NCBI GenBank assembly: GCA_019246455.1
Contig: JAFAQJ010000230.1
Location: forward strand, 1-5,156
Length of the DNA stretch: 5,156 nt
Direction of reading: 5' to 3'
DNA from: Pseudolabrys sp.
GTDB lineage: Bacteria > Pseudomonadota > Alphaproteobacteria > Rhizobiales > Xanthobacteraceae
The notes under the pieces are model-generated. The model did not search any database. It was not told where the DNA came from and saw only the letters and a list, made by a program, of their open reading frames with translations. The position numbers and the translations under genes are program-made. Shown piece after piece: positions 1 to 5,156 of this stretch (the stretch's first letter is position 1; every line of letters begins with the position of its first letter).

Positions 1-410
1 AGAAAATGACGCTTCGGGAACTCAAGGAAGAGTTCAAGCAGACCGAAGGCGACCCGGCGATCAAGGGCAAGATTAAGCAGATGCGTCAGAACCGGGCTCG
101 CAAACGCATCATCGCCGCGGTGCCCAAGGCCACTGTCATCATCACCAACCCGACCCACTACTCGGTCGCGCTCCAGTACGAACGCGGGATGGATGCGCCG
201 ATCTGCGTCGCCAAGGGCGTCGACGAACTGGCGCTCAAGATTCGAGAGGTCGCCGGCGAGCATAAGATTCCGATTGTGGAGAACCCACCGCTCGCTCGCG
301 CGCTCCACGCCACGGTTGACATCGATGAGCCGATCGCTCCCGAGCATTACAAGGCGGTGGCCGAAGTCATCGGCTATGTCATGCGGCTGCGACGCGCGGT
401 CCGTCATTAA
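1..410 (+). CDS. flhB: Flagellar biosynthesis protein FlhB, C-terminal part (5' end outside window)
   Basis: FlhB is an inner-membrane part of the flagellar type III export apparatus; its cytoplasmic C-terminal domain switches export from rod/hook to filament substrates. The frame is open to the left edge (first complete codon at 3-5), so the ATG at 6 is an internal Met, not the start. What is visible is the end of the linker (KEEFKQTEGDP, then a basic KGKIKQMRQNRARKR stretch) followed by the cytoplasmic domain. The self-cleavage motif NPTH is intact at 147-158; in this family the chain breaks between Asn and Pro. Downstream come the conserved PICVAKG and PIVENPPLARAL segments. The protein ends a few residues after the folded domain, so there is no long C-terminal tail. 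Type III secretion paralogues (the YscU family) share NPTH, but the linker, tail and cckA neighbour favour FlhB. The stop at 408-410 lies in a TTAATTAA palindrome (407-414). Confidence 0.95.
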   Translation, partial: KMTLRELKEEFKQTEGDPAIKGKIKQMRQNRARKRIIAAVPKATVIITNPTHYSVALQYERGMDAPICVAKGVDELALKIREVAGEHKIPIVENPPLARALHATVDIDEPIAPEHYKAVAEVIGYVMRLRRAVRH

Positions 411-484
411 TTAAAGAGGACGGCTGCCGGAACCACTTGCGCGGACCGGCCGCCATGGGGCACTCAAGAGACACGCAACAAATC

Positions 485-3082
485 ATGCCCGCAGGGCTAA
501 TCCGAGACCTCATGGCAGCGCATGACACCGGCAGCGAGGGTCGACGGGCGGGTTTTGACCGCACCGGCCGGGTGCACCGGCGCGGCAGCGTCTTCCTCGT
601 GCTGTTCATCGCCTTTGTCCTAATCGGGGCTTCCGCAAGTCTGGTCATGCTCGGCCAAGAACGGGCGCAACCAGCGATCTTGTTCTTTCTGGCGGCGCTT
701 GCGACCATCGGCATCTTTTCTTTGTTCGGTGTCGCGGCCGGGATTCTGCGTACTGGTGGCGACGAAGGTCGCCCGTTACTCAAGTCGGTGCTCGACAGCG
801 CGGGGAACGGTGTCCTCGTCACCGATAGCAGCGGCCGAGTGGTCTATGCCAATGCCGCGTATCTCGATTTGATTGGTGCCGCCGACGATAAAGATGTGCG
901 GCCGATCGAGCGCGTCTTCATCGGCGATCCCGATGTTTCGGAATCGATCTATCGCCTGCTCAAGGCGGCACGCGAAGGCCGCCGGCTTCGAGAAGAAGTG
1001 CGGGTTCCGGGCGCCAAGAGCGGCGCCGCACGGGAGCCTGCACGATGGCTCCAGCTTCTGGTCCGGCCTCTCGACGACAAATCGGATTTGACGGTGTGGT
1101 CGATCACCGATGTCACGCGCGATCGCGAGCGGCACGAAAACATTTTCCAGGAACTACAACACGCTGTCGACTACCTCGATCATGCGCCCGCGGGTTTCTT
1201 TTCGGTCGATGCGCAAGGCGAGGTCGTCTATCTCAATGCGACCTTGGCGGGTTGGCTCGATCACGATCTGGCGCAGGTCGGCTCCGGCGGCTTGAAGCTT
1301 ACCGATATTGTCGCAGGCGAGGGCGCGGTGCTGCTGACGACGCTCAACGCGACGGCGGGCGAGGTGAAGACTGAGGTTATCGATCTTGATCTCAAGACCC
1401 GAACCGGCAAGCCGGTGCCGGTACGGCTGTTTCACAAGGTCGCGTTCGGCGCCGACGGTGTCCCCGGCATATCGCGTACTTTGGTGCTTAATCGCGGGCG
1501 CGAGGAAGGCGCGGCTGGCGATCCGCAACGGGCCGCCGAAGTGCGGTTCATGCGTTTCTTCCACAACACGCCAATGGCGATCGCGACTGTCGACAAGACG
1601 GGGCGTATCGCGCGCGACAATCCGCGGTTCGCCCGCGCCTTCGAGGATGCGCTCAAGGACGGCGAACGCTCGATCTTGCGCGTGGTGGCCGAGCGCGACC
1701 GCGGCGCACTCGAGGCTGCAATTCGCAAAGCGGCGGAAGGGCAGAGCGATATCGTGCCAGTCGAGGCCAGTCTGGTCGGAGGCGGCGAGCGCTGGGCGAC
1801 CTTCTTTGTCTCGGCGGTCGATGAAGAGGATCGCGACAGCGAAGCAGCGATCATCTATGCGCTCGAGACGACGGCGCAACGCACGCTGGAAAACCGCATC
1901 AATCAGCAGCAGAAGATGGAGTCGGTCGGCCAACTTGCCGGCGGCATCGCACACGATTTCAATAACGTGCTGTCGGCGATTATGATGGCGACGGACTTTT
2001 TGCTCAATGCGCATAAGCCGACCGACCCGTCGTTCTCTGACATTATGCAGATCAAGCAGAATGCCAACCGCGCAGCGGCGCTGGTACGCCAACTGCTGGC
2101 CTTTTCGCGCAAGCAGACGCTGCGGCCGCAGGTGCTCGATCTCAACGAGACCCTCAACGATCTAACGATGCTGCTCAAGCGCCTGATCGGCGAGAAGGTG
2201 TCGCTGGTGCCGGCGTTGAGCCGCGATCTGTGGCCGGTCAAGGCGGACCTTTCTCAATTCGAGCAAGTGATCGTCAACCTCGCGGTCAATGCGCGCGATG
2301 CCATGCCGGATGGCGGCAAGCTTACAGTCCATACGGCCAACGTTCCGGCATCGGAAGCCCATGGCTACGCTTACAAAGGTATGCCGGACGCCGACTATGT
2401 GCTGATCGAGGTGGGCGACACCGGCACCGGAATCCCCAAGGACATCATCGACAAGATCTTCGAGCCGTTTTTTTCGACAAAAGAAGTCGGCAAAGGCACC
2501 GGTCTTGGACTGTCGACGGTCTACGGTATCGTCAAGCAGACCGGCGGCTACGTCTATGTTGAGTCAAAAGCCGGCGAGACGACGTTCCGCATTTTTCTGC
2601 CGCGGCACATGCCCGGCGCCGAAGAGGGGATCCCAAAGGTGACCGATGCACCGGCGATCGCCGGGGCGGTGTCCCAAGTCGACAAGGCCGTGCGCGCGGT
2701 TAGCACCGATCTCACGGGGCAGGGCCGTATCCTGCTGGTCGAGGACGAGGAAGGGTTGCGCGCGCTTAATGCGCGCGGCCTGTCGTCGCGCGGCTACACC
2801 GTGCTGGAAGCCAGCAATGGGGTCGAAGCGATCGAGGTGCTGGAGCGAGAAGGTGCGGTCGATCTCGTGGTGTCCGACGTCGTGATGCCGGAGATGGACG
2901 GACCGACATTGCTCAAGGAATTGCGGCAGCGCGACCCGAAAATTCGCGTGATCTTTGTTTCCGGCTACGCGGAAGAGGCGTTCCAAAAAAATCTTCCGCA
3001 GGGCGAGCAATACGCATTTCTCGCCAAGCCGTTCACGCTCAAGCAGCTGGTGGCTGCCGTCAAAGAGACGATGACTGCCTAA
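485..3082 (+). CDS. cckA: Hybrid sensor histidine kinase CckA (cell-cycle phosphorelay)
   Basis: CckA autophosphorylates, passes phosphate to its own receiver, then via ChpT to CtrA and CpdR; without stimulus it runs backwards as a phosphatase. With the ATG at 485 it has 865 residues: two membrane helices (about 35-56 and 63-86), three PAS-like regions (about 98-214, 224-336, 350-464), HisKA (about 472-545) with phospho-His490 in GGIAHDFNN (codon 1952), an ATPase domain with N-box [12 protein letters not shown]1 DTGTGIP, F-box FEPFFSTK and G2 GKGTGLGLS, and a receiver (about 750-864) with acidic VEDEE, phospho-acceptor Asp798 (codon 2876), Ser826 and Lys848. All catalytic residues are present. 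Caulobacter CckA (691 residues) is shorter before the His box. The start is uncertain: TTG 437, ATG 455, ATG 485 and ATG 512 are all in frame and none has a well-placed Shine-Dalgarno; 485 and 512 fit best because the translation before them is not family-like. It follows flhB in the same direction. Confidence 0.93.
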   Translation: MPAGLIRDLMAAHDTGSEGRRAGFDRTGRVHRRGSVFLVLFIAFVLIGASASLVMLGQERAQPAILFFLAALATIGIFSLFGVAAGILRTGGDEGRPLLKSVLDSAGNGVLVTDSSGRVVYANAAYLDLIGAADDKDVRPIERVFIGDPDVSESIYRLLKAAREGRRLREEVRVPGAKSGAAREPARWLQLLVRPLDDKSDLTVWSITDVTRDRERHENIFQELQHAVDYLDHAPAGFFSVDAQGEVVYLNATLAGWLDHDLAQVGSGGLKLTDIVAGEGAVLLTTLNATAGEVKTEVIDLDLKTRTGKPVPVRLFHKVAFGADGVPGISRTLVLNRGREEGAAGDPQRAAEVRFMRFFHNTPMAIATVDKTGRIARDNPRFARAFEDALKDGERSILRVVAERDRGALEAAIRKAAEGQSDIVPVEASLVGGGERWATFFVSAVDEEDRDSEAAIIYALETTAQRTLENRINQQQKMESVGQLAGGIAHDFNNVLSAIMMATDFLLNAHKPTDPSFSDIMQIKQNANRAAALVRQLLAFSRKQTLRPQVLDLNETLNDLTMLLKRLIGEKVSLVPALSRDLWPVKADLSQFEQVIVNLAVNARDAMPDGGKLTVHTANVPASEAHGYAYKGMPDADYVLIEVGDTGTGIPKDIIDKIFEPFFSTKEVGKGTGLGLSTVYGIVKQTGGYVYVESKAGETTFRIFLPRHMPGAEEGIPKVTDAPAIAGAVSQVDKAVRAVSTDLTGQGRILLVEDEEGLRALNARGLSSRGYTVLEASNGVEAIEVLEREGAVDLVVSDVVMPEMDGPTLLKELRQRDPKIRVIFVSGYAEEAFQKNLPQGEQYAFLAKPFTLKQLVAAVKETMTA

Positions 3083-3235
3083 CTAAACACGTCCGGTCAG
3101 CGCCAAAACCAGCACCACGATCAAAATGATTCCGACTAAGCCTGACGGCCCATAGCCCCAACCGCGGCTATACGGCCAGCGCGGGACCGCGCCAAGTAAG
3201 ACCAGGATCAGTAAGACAACCAGAACTGTTCCCAT
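3083..3235 (-). CDS. DUF3309-family membrane miniprotein (50 aa)
   Basis: This short gene encodes 50 residues: a hydrophobic helix (about 3-16), a conserved central loop containing PRWPYSRGWGYGPSG (18-32), and a second hydrophobic helix (about 33-47) ending in TGRV. The loop and two-helix layout are what I recall for DUF3309, a small alphaproteobacterial family of unknown function. The ATG at 3235 is preceded by a GAGG Shine-Dalgarno (3242-3245) with a 6-base spacer. Its TAG (3083-3085) directly adjoins the cckA TAA (3080-3082), so the two genes converge with no bases between them and no terminator is visible. It lies 42 bases downstream of the secreted-protein gene on the same strand and has its own EcfG-type promoter match (3281-3308). 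Both ends carry helices, so it should be a hairpin in the inner membrane. Family assignment comes from recognising the loop motif; the cellular role is unknown. Confidence 0.88.
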   Translation of the reverse strand: MGTVLVVLLILVLLGAVPRWPYSRGWGYGPSGLVGIILIVVLVLALTGRV

Positions 3236-3254
3236 GACGTGCCTCAAATGTTGC

Positions 3255-3270
3255 AGCGGCCCTCGCCGCT
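3255..3270 (-). other. Small perfect hairpin in the predicted leader of the DUF3309 gene
   Basis: The arms AGCGGC and GCCGCT pair perfectly over 6 bp around a 4-base loop that reads GAGG on the minus strand, the same four bases as the gene's own Shine-Dalgarno at 3242-3245. There is no following U-run, so it does not look like a terminator. If the promoter at 3281-3308 is real, transcription would start near 3274 and this hairpin would lie in the first bases of the leader, which could affect RNA stability. Confidence 0.35.
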
Positions 3271-3277
3271 TGTCCGG

Positions 3278-3520
3278 CTAATAACGGACGCTCGTCCACC
3301 TTGGTTCCGCGGAGAACAGCGCGGCAGACGTGGCGCGGATTTGCTGGACGGCGTCGGCCGATGCTTCGAAATATTGCCGCTCCGATCGCGTGGCTTCAGG
3401 TTTTGGAAGAACGTGCGCCACGCGTGCGACCGGCTCATCTTTCAGCGGCGGCAGCGTTGCCGCCGACGCCAGGCTGTAGAAGCTCAAAAGCGCGATCACG
3501 GTCAGCGTTGCCGCTTTCAT
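3278..3520 (-). CDS. Small predicted secreted protein (80 aa), function unknown
   Basis: I do not recognise a family. The protein starts with a clear Sec signal peptide: Lys2, a hydrophobic core (about 4-17) and an SLASA/A cleavage site after residue 20, leaving a mature protein of about 60 residues. The mature part begins ATLPPLKDEPVARV, is fairly hydrophilic, has no cysteine and ends EPRWTSVRY; a stretch near 44-65 (SERQYFEASADAVQQIRATS) could be helical. The start is set by a strong Shine-Dalgarno, GGAGG at 3526-3530, five bases before the ATG at 3520. The frame stays open upstream to an ATG at 3625, but that would bury the signal peptide behind 35 unremarkable residues. An EcfG-type promoter match (3542-3567) sits at the right distance upstream. 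The DUF3309 gene follows 42 bases downstream in the same direction. A periplasmic stress-related role is inferred from promoter and signal peptide only. Confidence 0.75.
   Translation of the reverse strand: MKAATLTVIALLSFYSLASAATLPPLKDEPVARVAHVLPKPEATRSERQYFEASADAVQQIRATSAALFSAEPRWTSVRY
3281..3308 (-). promoter_or_regulatory. EcfG-type general stress promoter in front of the DUF3309 gene
   Basis: On the minus strand GGAACC (3308-3303) is followed by CGTTAT (3286-3281), with 17 bases between GGAAC and CGTT. This matches the alphaproteobacterial EcfG consensus (GGAAC, 16-18 bases, CGTT), including the optional sixth base of each box. The predicted start would be near 3274, giving a leader of about 39 bases. 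The element lies inside the last codons of the upstream secreted-protein gene; CGTTAT provides its final Arg and Tyr codons. Confidence 0.6.
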
Positions 3521-3525
3521 GCCAA

Positions 3526-3530
3526 CCTCC
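3526..3530 (-). promoter_or_regulatory. Shine-Dalgarno that fixes the start of the secreted-protein gene
   Basis: GGAGG on the minus strand ends five bases before the ATG at 3520. It is the strongest ribosome-binding site in the window, and it selects this ATG over the in-frame ATG at 3625, which would place a signal peptide in the middle of the protein. Confidence 0.8.
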
Positions 3531-3541
3531 GTCGAAGAGGC

Positions 3542-3567
3542 AACGGCACAGCGATGCTGCGTGTTCC
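3542..3567 (-). promoter_or_regulatory. EcfG-type general stress promoter in front of the secreted-protein gene
   Basis: On the minus strand GGAAC (3567-3563) is followed after 17 bases by CGTT (3545-3542), matching the EcfG consensus of the PhyR-NepR-EcfG general stress response. A start near 3534 would give a leader of about 14 bases that still contains the GGAGG Shine-Dalgarno. The spacing equals that of the second match at 3281-3308. The -10 box continues as CGTTGC, a little further from consensus than CGTTAT in the second site. Confidence 0.55.
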
Positions 3568-3631
3568 ACCCGACATATGACAAGGCCGTGAAAGCCCGAT
3601 TCTGCATCTGCGGCATTTTGTTCATCAGGCT

Positions 3632-3649
3632 TTTTGGCCCTTACCAAAA
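3632..3649. repeat. Inverted repeat TTTTGG / CCAAAA in the divergent intergenic region
   Basis: Two perfect 6-bp arms (3632-3637 and 3644-3649) surround a 6-base centre, CCCTTA. The element lies in the 177-base region between the divergent secreted-protein and Tim44-like genes, about 50 bases before the latter's ATG. It is A/T-rich compared with its surroundings, so it may be an operator or part of a promoter rather than a terminator. I could not assign a convincing -35/-10 pair for the Tim44-like gene in this stretch. Confidence 0.35.
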
Positions 3650-3697
3650 GTGCCGCGGATGCCTAGCTTCTGGGCACCATTTCGCTGGGGATAGGTC

Positions 3698-4618
3698 ATG
3701 ACCCGTTTTCGCTGGATGATGACGCTCGGCGCGGCCGCGCTGGCATTGGTCTTTGTGGTCGCGGACGCGCAGGCGCGCGTCGGCGGCGGCTTCAGCGGTG
3801 GCAGCCGCGGCATGCGCACCTTTGGCGCGCCGCCGGTCACCAATACCGCGCCTAATACGGCATCGCCGATCCAACGCTCCGTGACGCAGCCCAACGTGTC
3901 GGCGCCGACCTCCGCCAGCGGGTCCTTCGCGCGTCCGGGTTTCTTCGGTTCAGGCTTGTTCGGTGGCCTCGCCGCCGGATTCCTCGGCGCCGGCCTGTTC
4001 GGGCTGTTGTTTGGGCACGGTTTTTTTGGCGGGCTCGGAGGCCTCTCGAGCGTGCTCGGGCTGATCCTCCAGGTGGCGCTGGTCGTTATCGTGGTTCGGT
4101 TGTTAATGCGCTGGTGGCAGCTTCGTTCAGCGCCGATGTTTGCCGGCGCTTCTGGCGGCATGGCGCACCCTTACGAGAACGCGCGTACCGGTTTCGGTGC
4201 CAATGTCACGCCGGCGGGCGAACCGCTCACGATTGGGAAGATGGACTATGACGCGTTTGAGCAGCTCTTGATCGACATCCAGACCGCCTACAGTGCCGAA
4301 GATGTCGGCAGATTGCGGACCTTGGTCACGCCCGAAATGCTGTCGTACTTCGCCGAGGATCTCGCCGCCAATACGAGCCGCGGCGAAATCAACCGCGTGG
4401 AGAACGTGAAGCTCCTGCAGGGCGACCTCGCAGAAGCGTGGCGCGAGGGTTCGACGGATTATGCTACGGTGGCGATGCGGTTCTCGCTCGATGACTGCAT
4501 GGTCGACCGCGCGACCGGCAAACTCTTGAGCGGCGGGCCCGATGAAGCCACCGAACTGTGGACGTTCACGCGCGCGTCGGGCGGCCACTGGCTGCTATCG
4601 GCGATCCAGCAGGCCTAA
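3698..4618 (+). CDS. Tim44-like domain protein, membrane-anchored
   Basis: The 306-residue protein has an N-terminal signal sequence (basic TRFRW, hydrophobic core about 8-22, AQA/R site after residue 26), a low-complexity Gly/Ser/Thr/Pro segment (27-80) containing TNTAPNTASPIQRS, a phenylalanine/glycine-rich hydrophobic block (81-115), a clear membrane helix (about 118-135) followed by basic RLLMRWWQLR, and a C-terminal Tim44-like domain (about 180-305: YDAFEQLLIDIQTAYSAEDV, LRTLVTPEMLSYFAEDL, then a strand-rich end with ELWTFTR and HWLLSAIQQA). This is the usual architecture of alphaproteobacterial Tim44-like proteins, relatives of the mitochondrial import motor subunit Tim44; the bacterial function is poorly defined. 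Basic residues after the helix place the Tim44 domain in the cytoplasm, unless the Gly-rich block is also a membrane span. The ATG at 3698 has a weak GGGGATAGG upstream; ATG 3716 is possible but would remove the basic n-region. It converges on the PilZ gene with 9 bases between stops. Confidence 0.87.
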   Translation: MTRFRWMMTLGAAALALVFVVADAQARVGGGFSGGSRGMRTFGAPPVTNTAPNTASPIQRSVTQPNVSAPTSASGSFARPGFFGSGLFGGLAAGFLGAGLFGLLFGHGFFGGLGGLSSVLGLILQVALVVIVVRLLMRWWQLRSAPMFAGASGGMAHPYENARTGFGANVTPAGEPLTIGKMDYDAFEQLLIDIQTAYSAEDVGRLRTLVTPEMLSYFAEDLAANTSRGEINRVENVKLLQGDLAEAWREGSTDYATVAMRFSLDDCMVDRATGKLLSGGPDEATELWTFTRASGGHWLLSAIQQA

Positions 4619-4627
4619 GCGGCAACG

Positions 4628-5017
4628 TCAGTTTTTGAAGTCGGCTTTGATCTCGGCTTCTACGTCGACCGCTTCGGACTCGGATCCCGCCTGCGGTTCA
4701 CCGTCAGGTGCAACAGATGGCGCCGCGGCGACGTGTCGCTCTTTTCTCATGCCTTGCTGCGGCGCCTTGCGGTCAAAATCGACCCCTATCTGGCTGTCGT
4801 TACGCCAAACGACCTTACACTTGCGTTGCGGCGTGCCGCGGCTCGACAACATCAGGATGAATTCGCTCGGAATGGCATCGACATTCTCGACGTCGAGCCG
4901 TGCGCCGGTATCGGAAATGTCGGACAGCGCGCAGCCCTGCAATTGATCGTTCGGCATTTTAATCCAGGCGGTATACCGGATCGGGCGCCGCGTCGATCTG
5001 CGCTTGTCGCTGAGCAT
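4628..5017 (-). CDS. PilZ-domain protein (probable cyclic di-GMP receptor)
   Basis: PilZ domains bind cyclic di-GMP through an N-terminal RxxxR and a downstream [D/N]xSxxG motif. Both are present in this 129-residue protein: R6-R-S-T-R10 (also R7 to R11) in DKRRSTRRPIRY, and D33-I-S-D-T-G38 in LSDISDTGARLDV. The rest of the beta barrel follows (FILMLSS, QRKCKVVWRND, QIGVDFD, ending near 82). Residues 83-129 form a low-complexity tail, first basic, then Ala/Pro and acidic (GSESEAVDVEAEI), with no recognised domain. No signal peptide or membrane helix is seen, so it is probably a cytosolic single-domain adaptor; the partner is unknown. The ATG at 5017 has a modest GGGA site (5023-5026). It is monocistronic as far as the window shows and converges with the Tim44-like gene. 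Binding is inferred from motifs. Confidence 0.9.
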   Translation of the reverse strand: MLSDKRRSTRRPIRYTAWIKMPNDQLQGCALSDISDTGARLDVENVDAIPSEFILMLSSRGTPQRKCKVVWRNDSQIGVDFDRKAPQQGMRKERHVAAAPSVAPDGEPQAGSESEAVDVEAEIKADFKN

Positions 5018-5063
5018 CGAAATCCCACTACCCGTTACCCACCGGCCGGATTTTTAGGAAGCT

Positions 5064-5114
5064 TTAACCGTCACGGTGCGGATCGCACTATAAAGAGCGC
5101 CAATTACCAATTAC
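5064..5114. promoter_or_regulatory. Candidate promoter/operator region of the PilZ gene
   Basis: The 139 bases upstream of the PilZ gene contain no gene that I can support. They hold two overlapping perfect palindromes, ACCGT-C-ACGGT (5067-5077) and GTGCG-GAT-CGCAC (5076-5088), a tandem 7-mer CAATTAC twice (5101-5114), and a minus-strand TATAGT (5092-5087) that could be a -10 box, although no good -35 box is placed correctly. TTAACCGT at 5064-5071 differs by one base from the CtrA half-site TTAACCAT. Each element is short and could be chance; the clustering is what makes the region worth listing. Confidence 0.35.
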
Positions 5115-5156
5115 TGAAGCGAATAGGTCGAACTCGGAAGCCGTTGACGTTGCGCG

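Noticed and set aside
407..414. TTAATTAA palindrome at the flhB stop as a CtrA site
   Set aside because: CtrA sites need TTAA-N7-TTAA or TTAACCAT. Here the two TTAA are directly adjacent, and no second TTAA occurs at 7-base spacing.
429..454. GGAACC at 429-434 upstream of cckA as a third EcfG promoter
   Set aside because: At 16-18 bases downstream there is GCC-rich sequence rather than CGTT, so the second box is missing.
437..484. TTG at 437 as the cckA start
   Set aside because: It gives the longest frame, but it is a rare start codon, the only Shine-Dalgarno is 16 bases away, and the added residues do not look like a CckA N-terminus. It is mentioned as an alternative only.
1154..2092. Long open frame of 312 codons on the minus strand opposite cckA
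   Set aside because: It lies wholly opposite well-recognised PAS and HisKA coding sequence and has an Arg/His-rich composition with no recognisable motif, as expected for an antisense frame in high-GC DNA.
3445..3465. GGCGGCA-N4-TGCCGCC hairpin as a terminator
   Set aside because: It is inside the secreted-protein coding sequence near the signal cleavage site and has no U-run on either strand.
3239..3580. Plus-strand open frame opposite the secreted-protein gene
   Set aside because: It has an Arg-rich, motif-free translation, while the opposite strand has a signal peptide, strong Shine-Dalgarno and promoter match.
3521..3625. N-terminal extension of the secreted protein to the ATG at 3625
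   Set aside because: It would place the signal peptide internally and would start upstream of the predicted promoter and the GGAGG site.
3625..4161. Minus-strand open frame of 178 codons opposite the Tim44-like gene
   Set aside because: It has a Pro/Ala-rich translation with no domain; it is the antisense shadow of the Gly-rich segment of the Tim44-like protein.
5089..5156. Start of a divergent plus-strand gene at the right edge
   Set aside because: No start codon with a Shine-Dalgarno and no coding signal is visible in the remaining bases; TTGAC at 5144-5148 could be a -35 box, but the window ends before a -10 box could be seen.

Overview
This window looks like chromosomal core sequence from a high-GC alphaproteobacterium, probably of the order Hyphomicrobiales (Rhizobiales) near the Bradyrhizobium/Rhodopseudomonas/Pseudolabrys group. 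The placement rests on gene content: a full-length CckA-type hybrid kinase directly after flhB, a Tim44-like envelope protein, a DUF3309 miniprotein, a PilZ protein, and alphaproteobacterial general-stress (EcfG-type) promoter motifs. I see no mobile elements, CRISPR arrays, rRNA or tRNA genes.

Layout. Positions 1-410 (+) hold the 3' end of flhB, the flagellar export switch protein, with its NPTH self-cleavage motif; the gene begins outside the window. Positions 485-3082 (+) hold cckA, the membrane hybrid histidine kinase at the top of the CckA-ChpT-CtrA cell-cycle phosphorelay. Positions 3083-3520 (-) hold two small genes read toward cckA: an 80-residue predicted secreted protein (3278-3520) and a 50-residue DUF3309-family membrane miniprotein (3083-3235), whose stop codon touches the cckA stop codon with no gap. 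Positions 3698-4618 (+) encode a Tim44-like-domain protein with a signal peptide and a glycine-rich membrane region. Positions 4628-5017 (-) encode a PilZ-domain protein, convergent with the Tim44-like gene. The last 139 bases are the upstream region of the PilZ gene and contain several short palindromes and a tandem 7-mer.

How the pieces may work together. FlhB and CckA link flagellum assembly with cell-cycle control, because CtrA, the output of CckA, drives flagellar genes in this class. CckA keeps the Tyr and Lys that bind cyclic di-GMP in the Caulobacter protein, and a PilZ protein (a typical cyclic di-GMP receptor) lies about 1.5 kb away, so two possible readers of this messenger are close together.

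The least expected signal is a pair of matches to the EcfG promoter consensus (GGAAC-N17-CGTT, identical spacing), one in front of each small minus-strand gene. The second lies inside the 3' end of the first gene. This suggests that the two small envelope genes form a stress-induced unit aimed tail-to-tail at cckA. It is a sequence-based prediction only.
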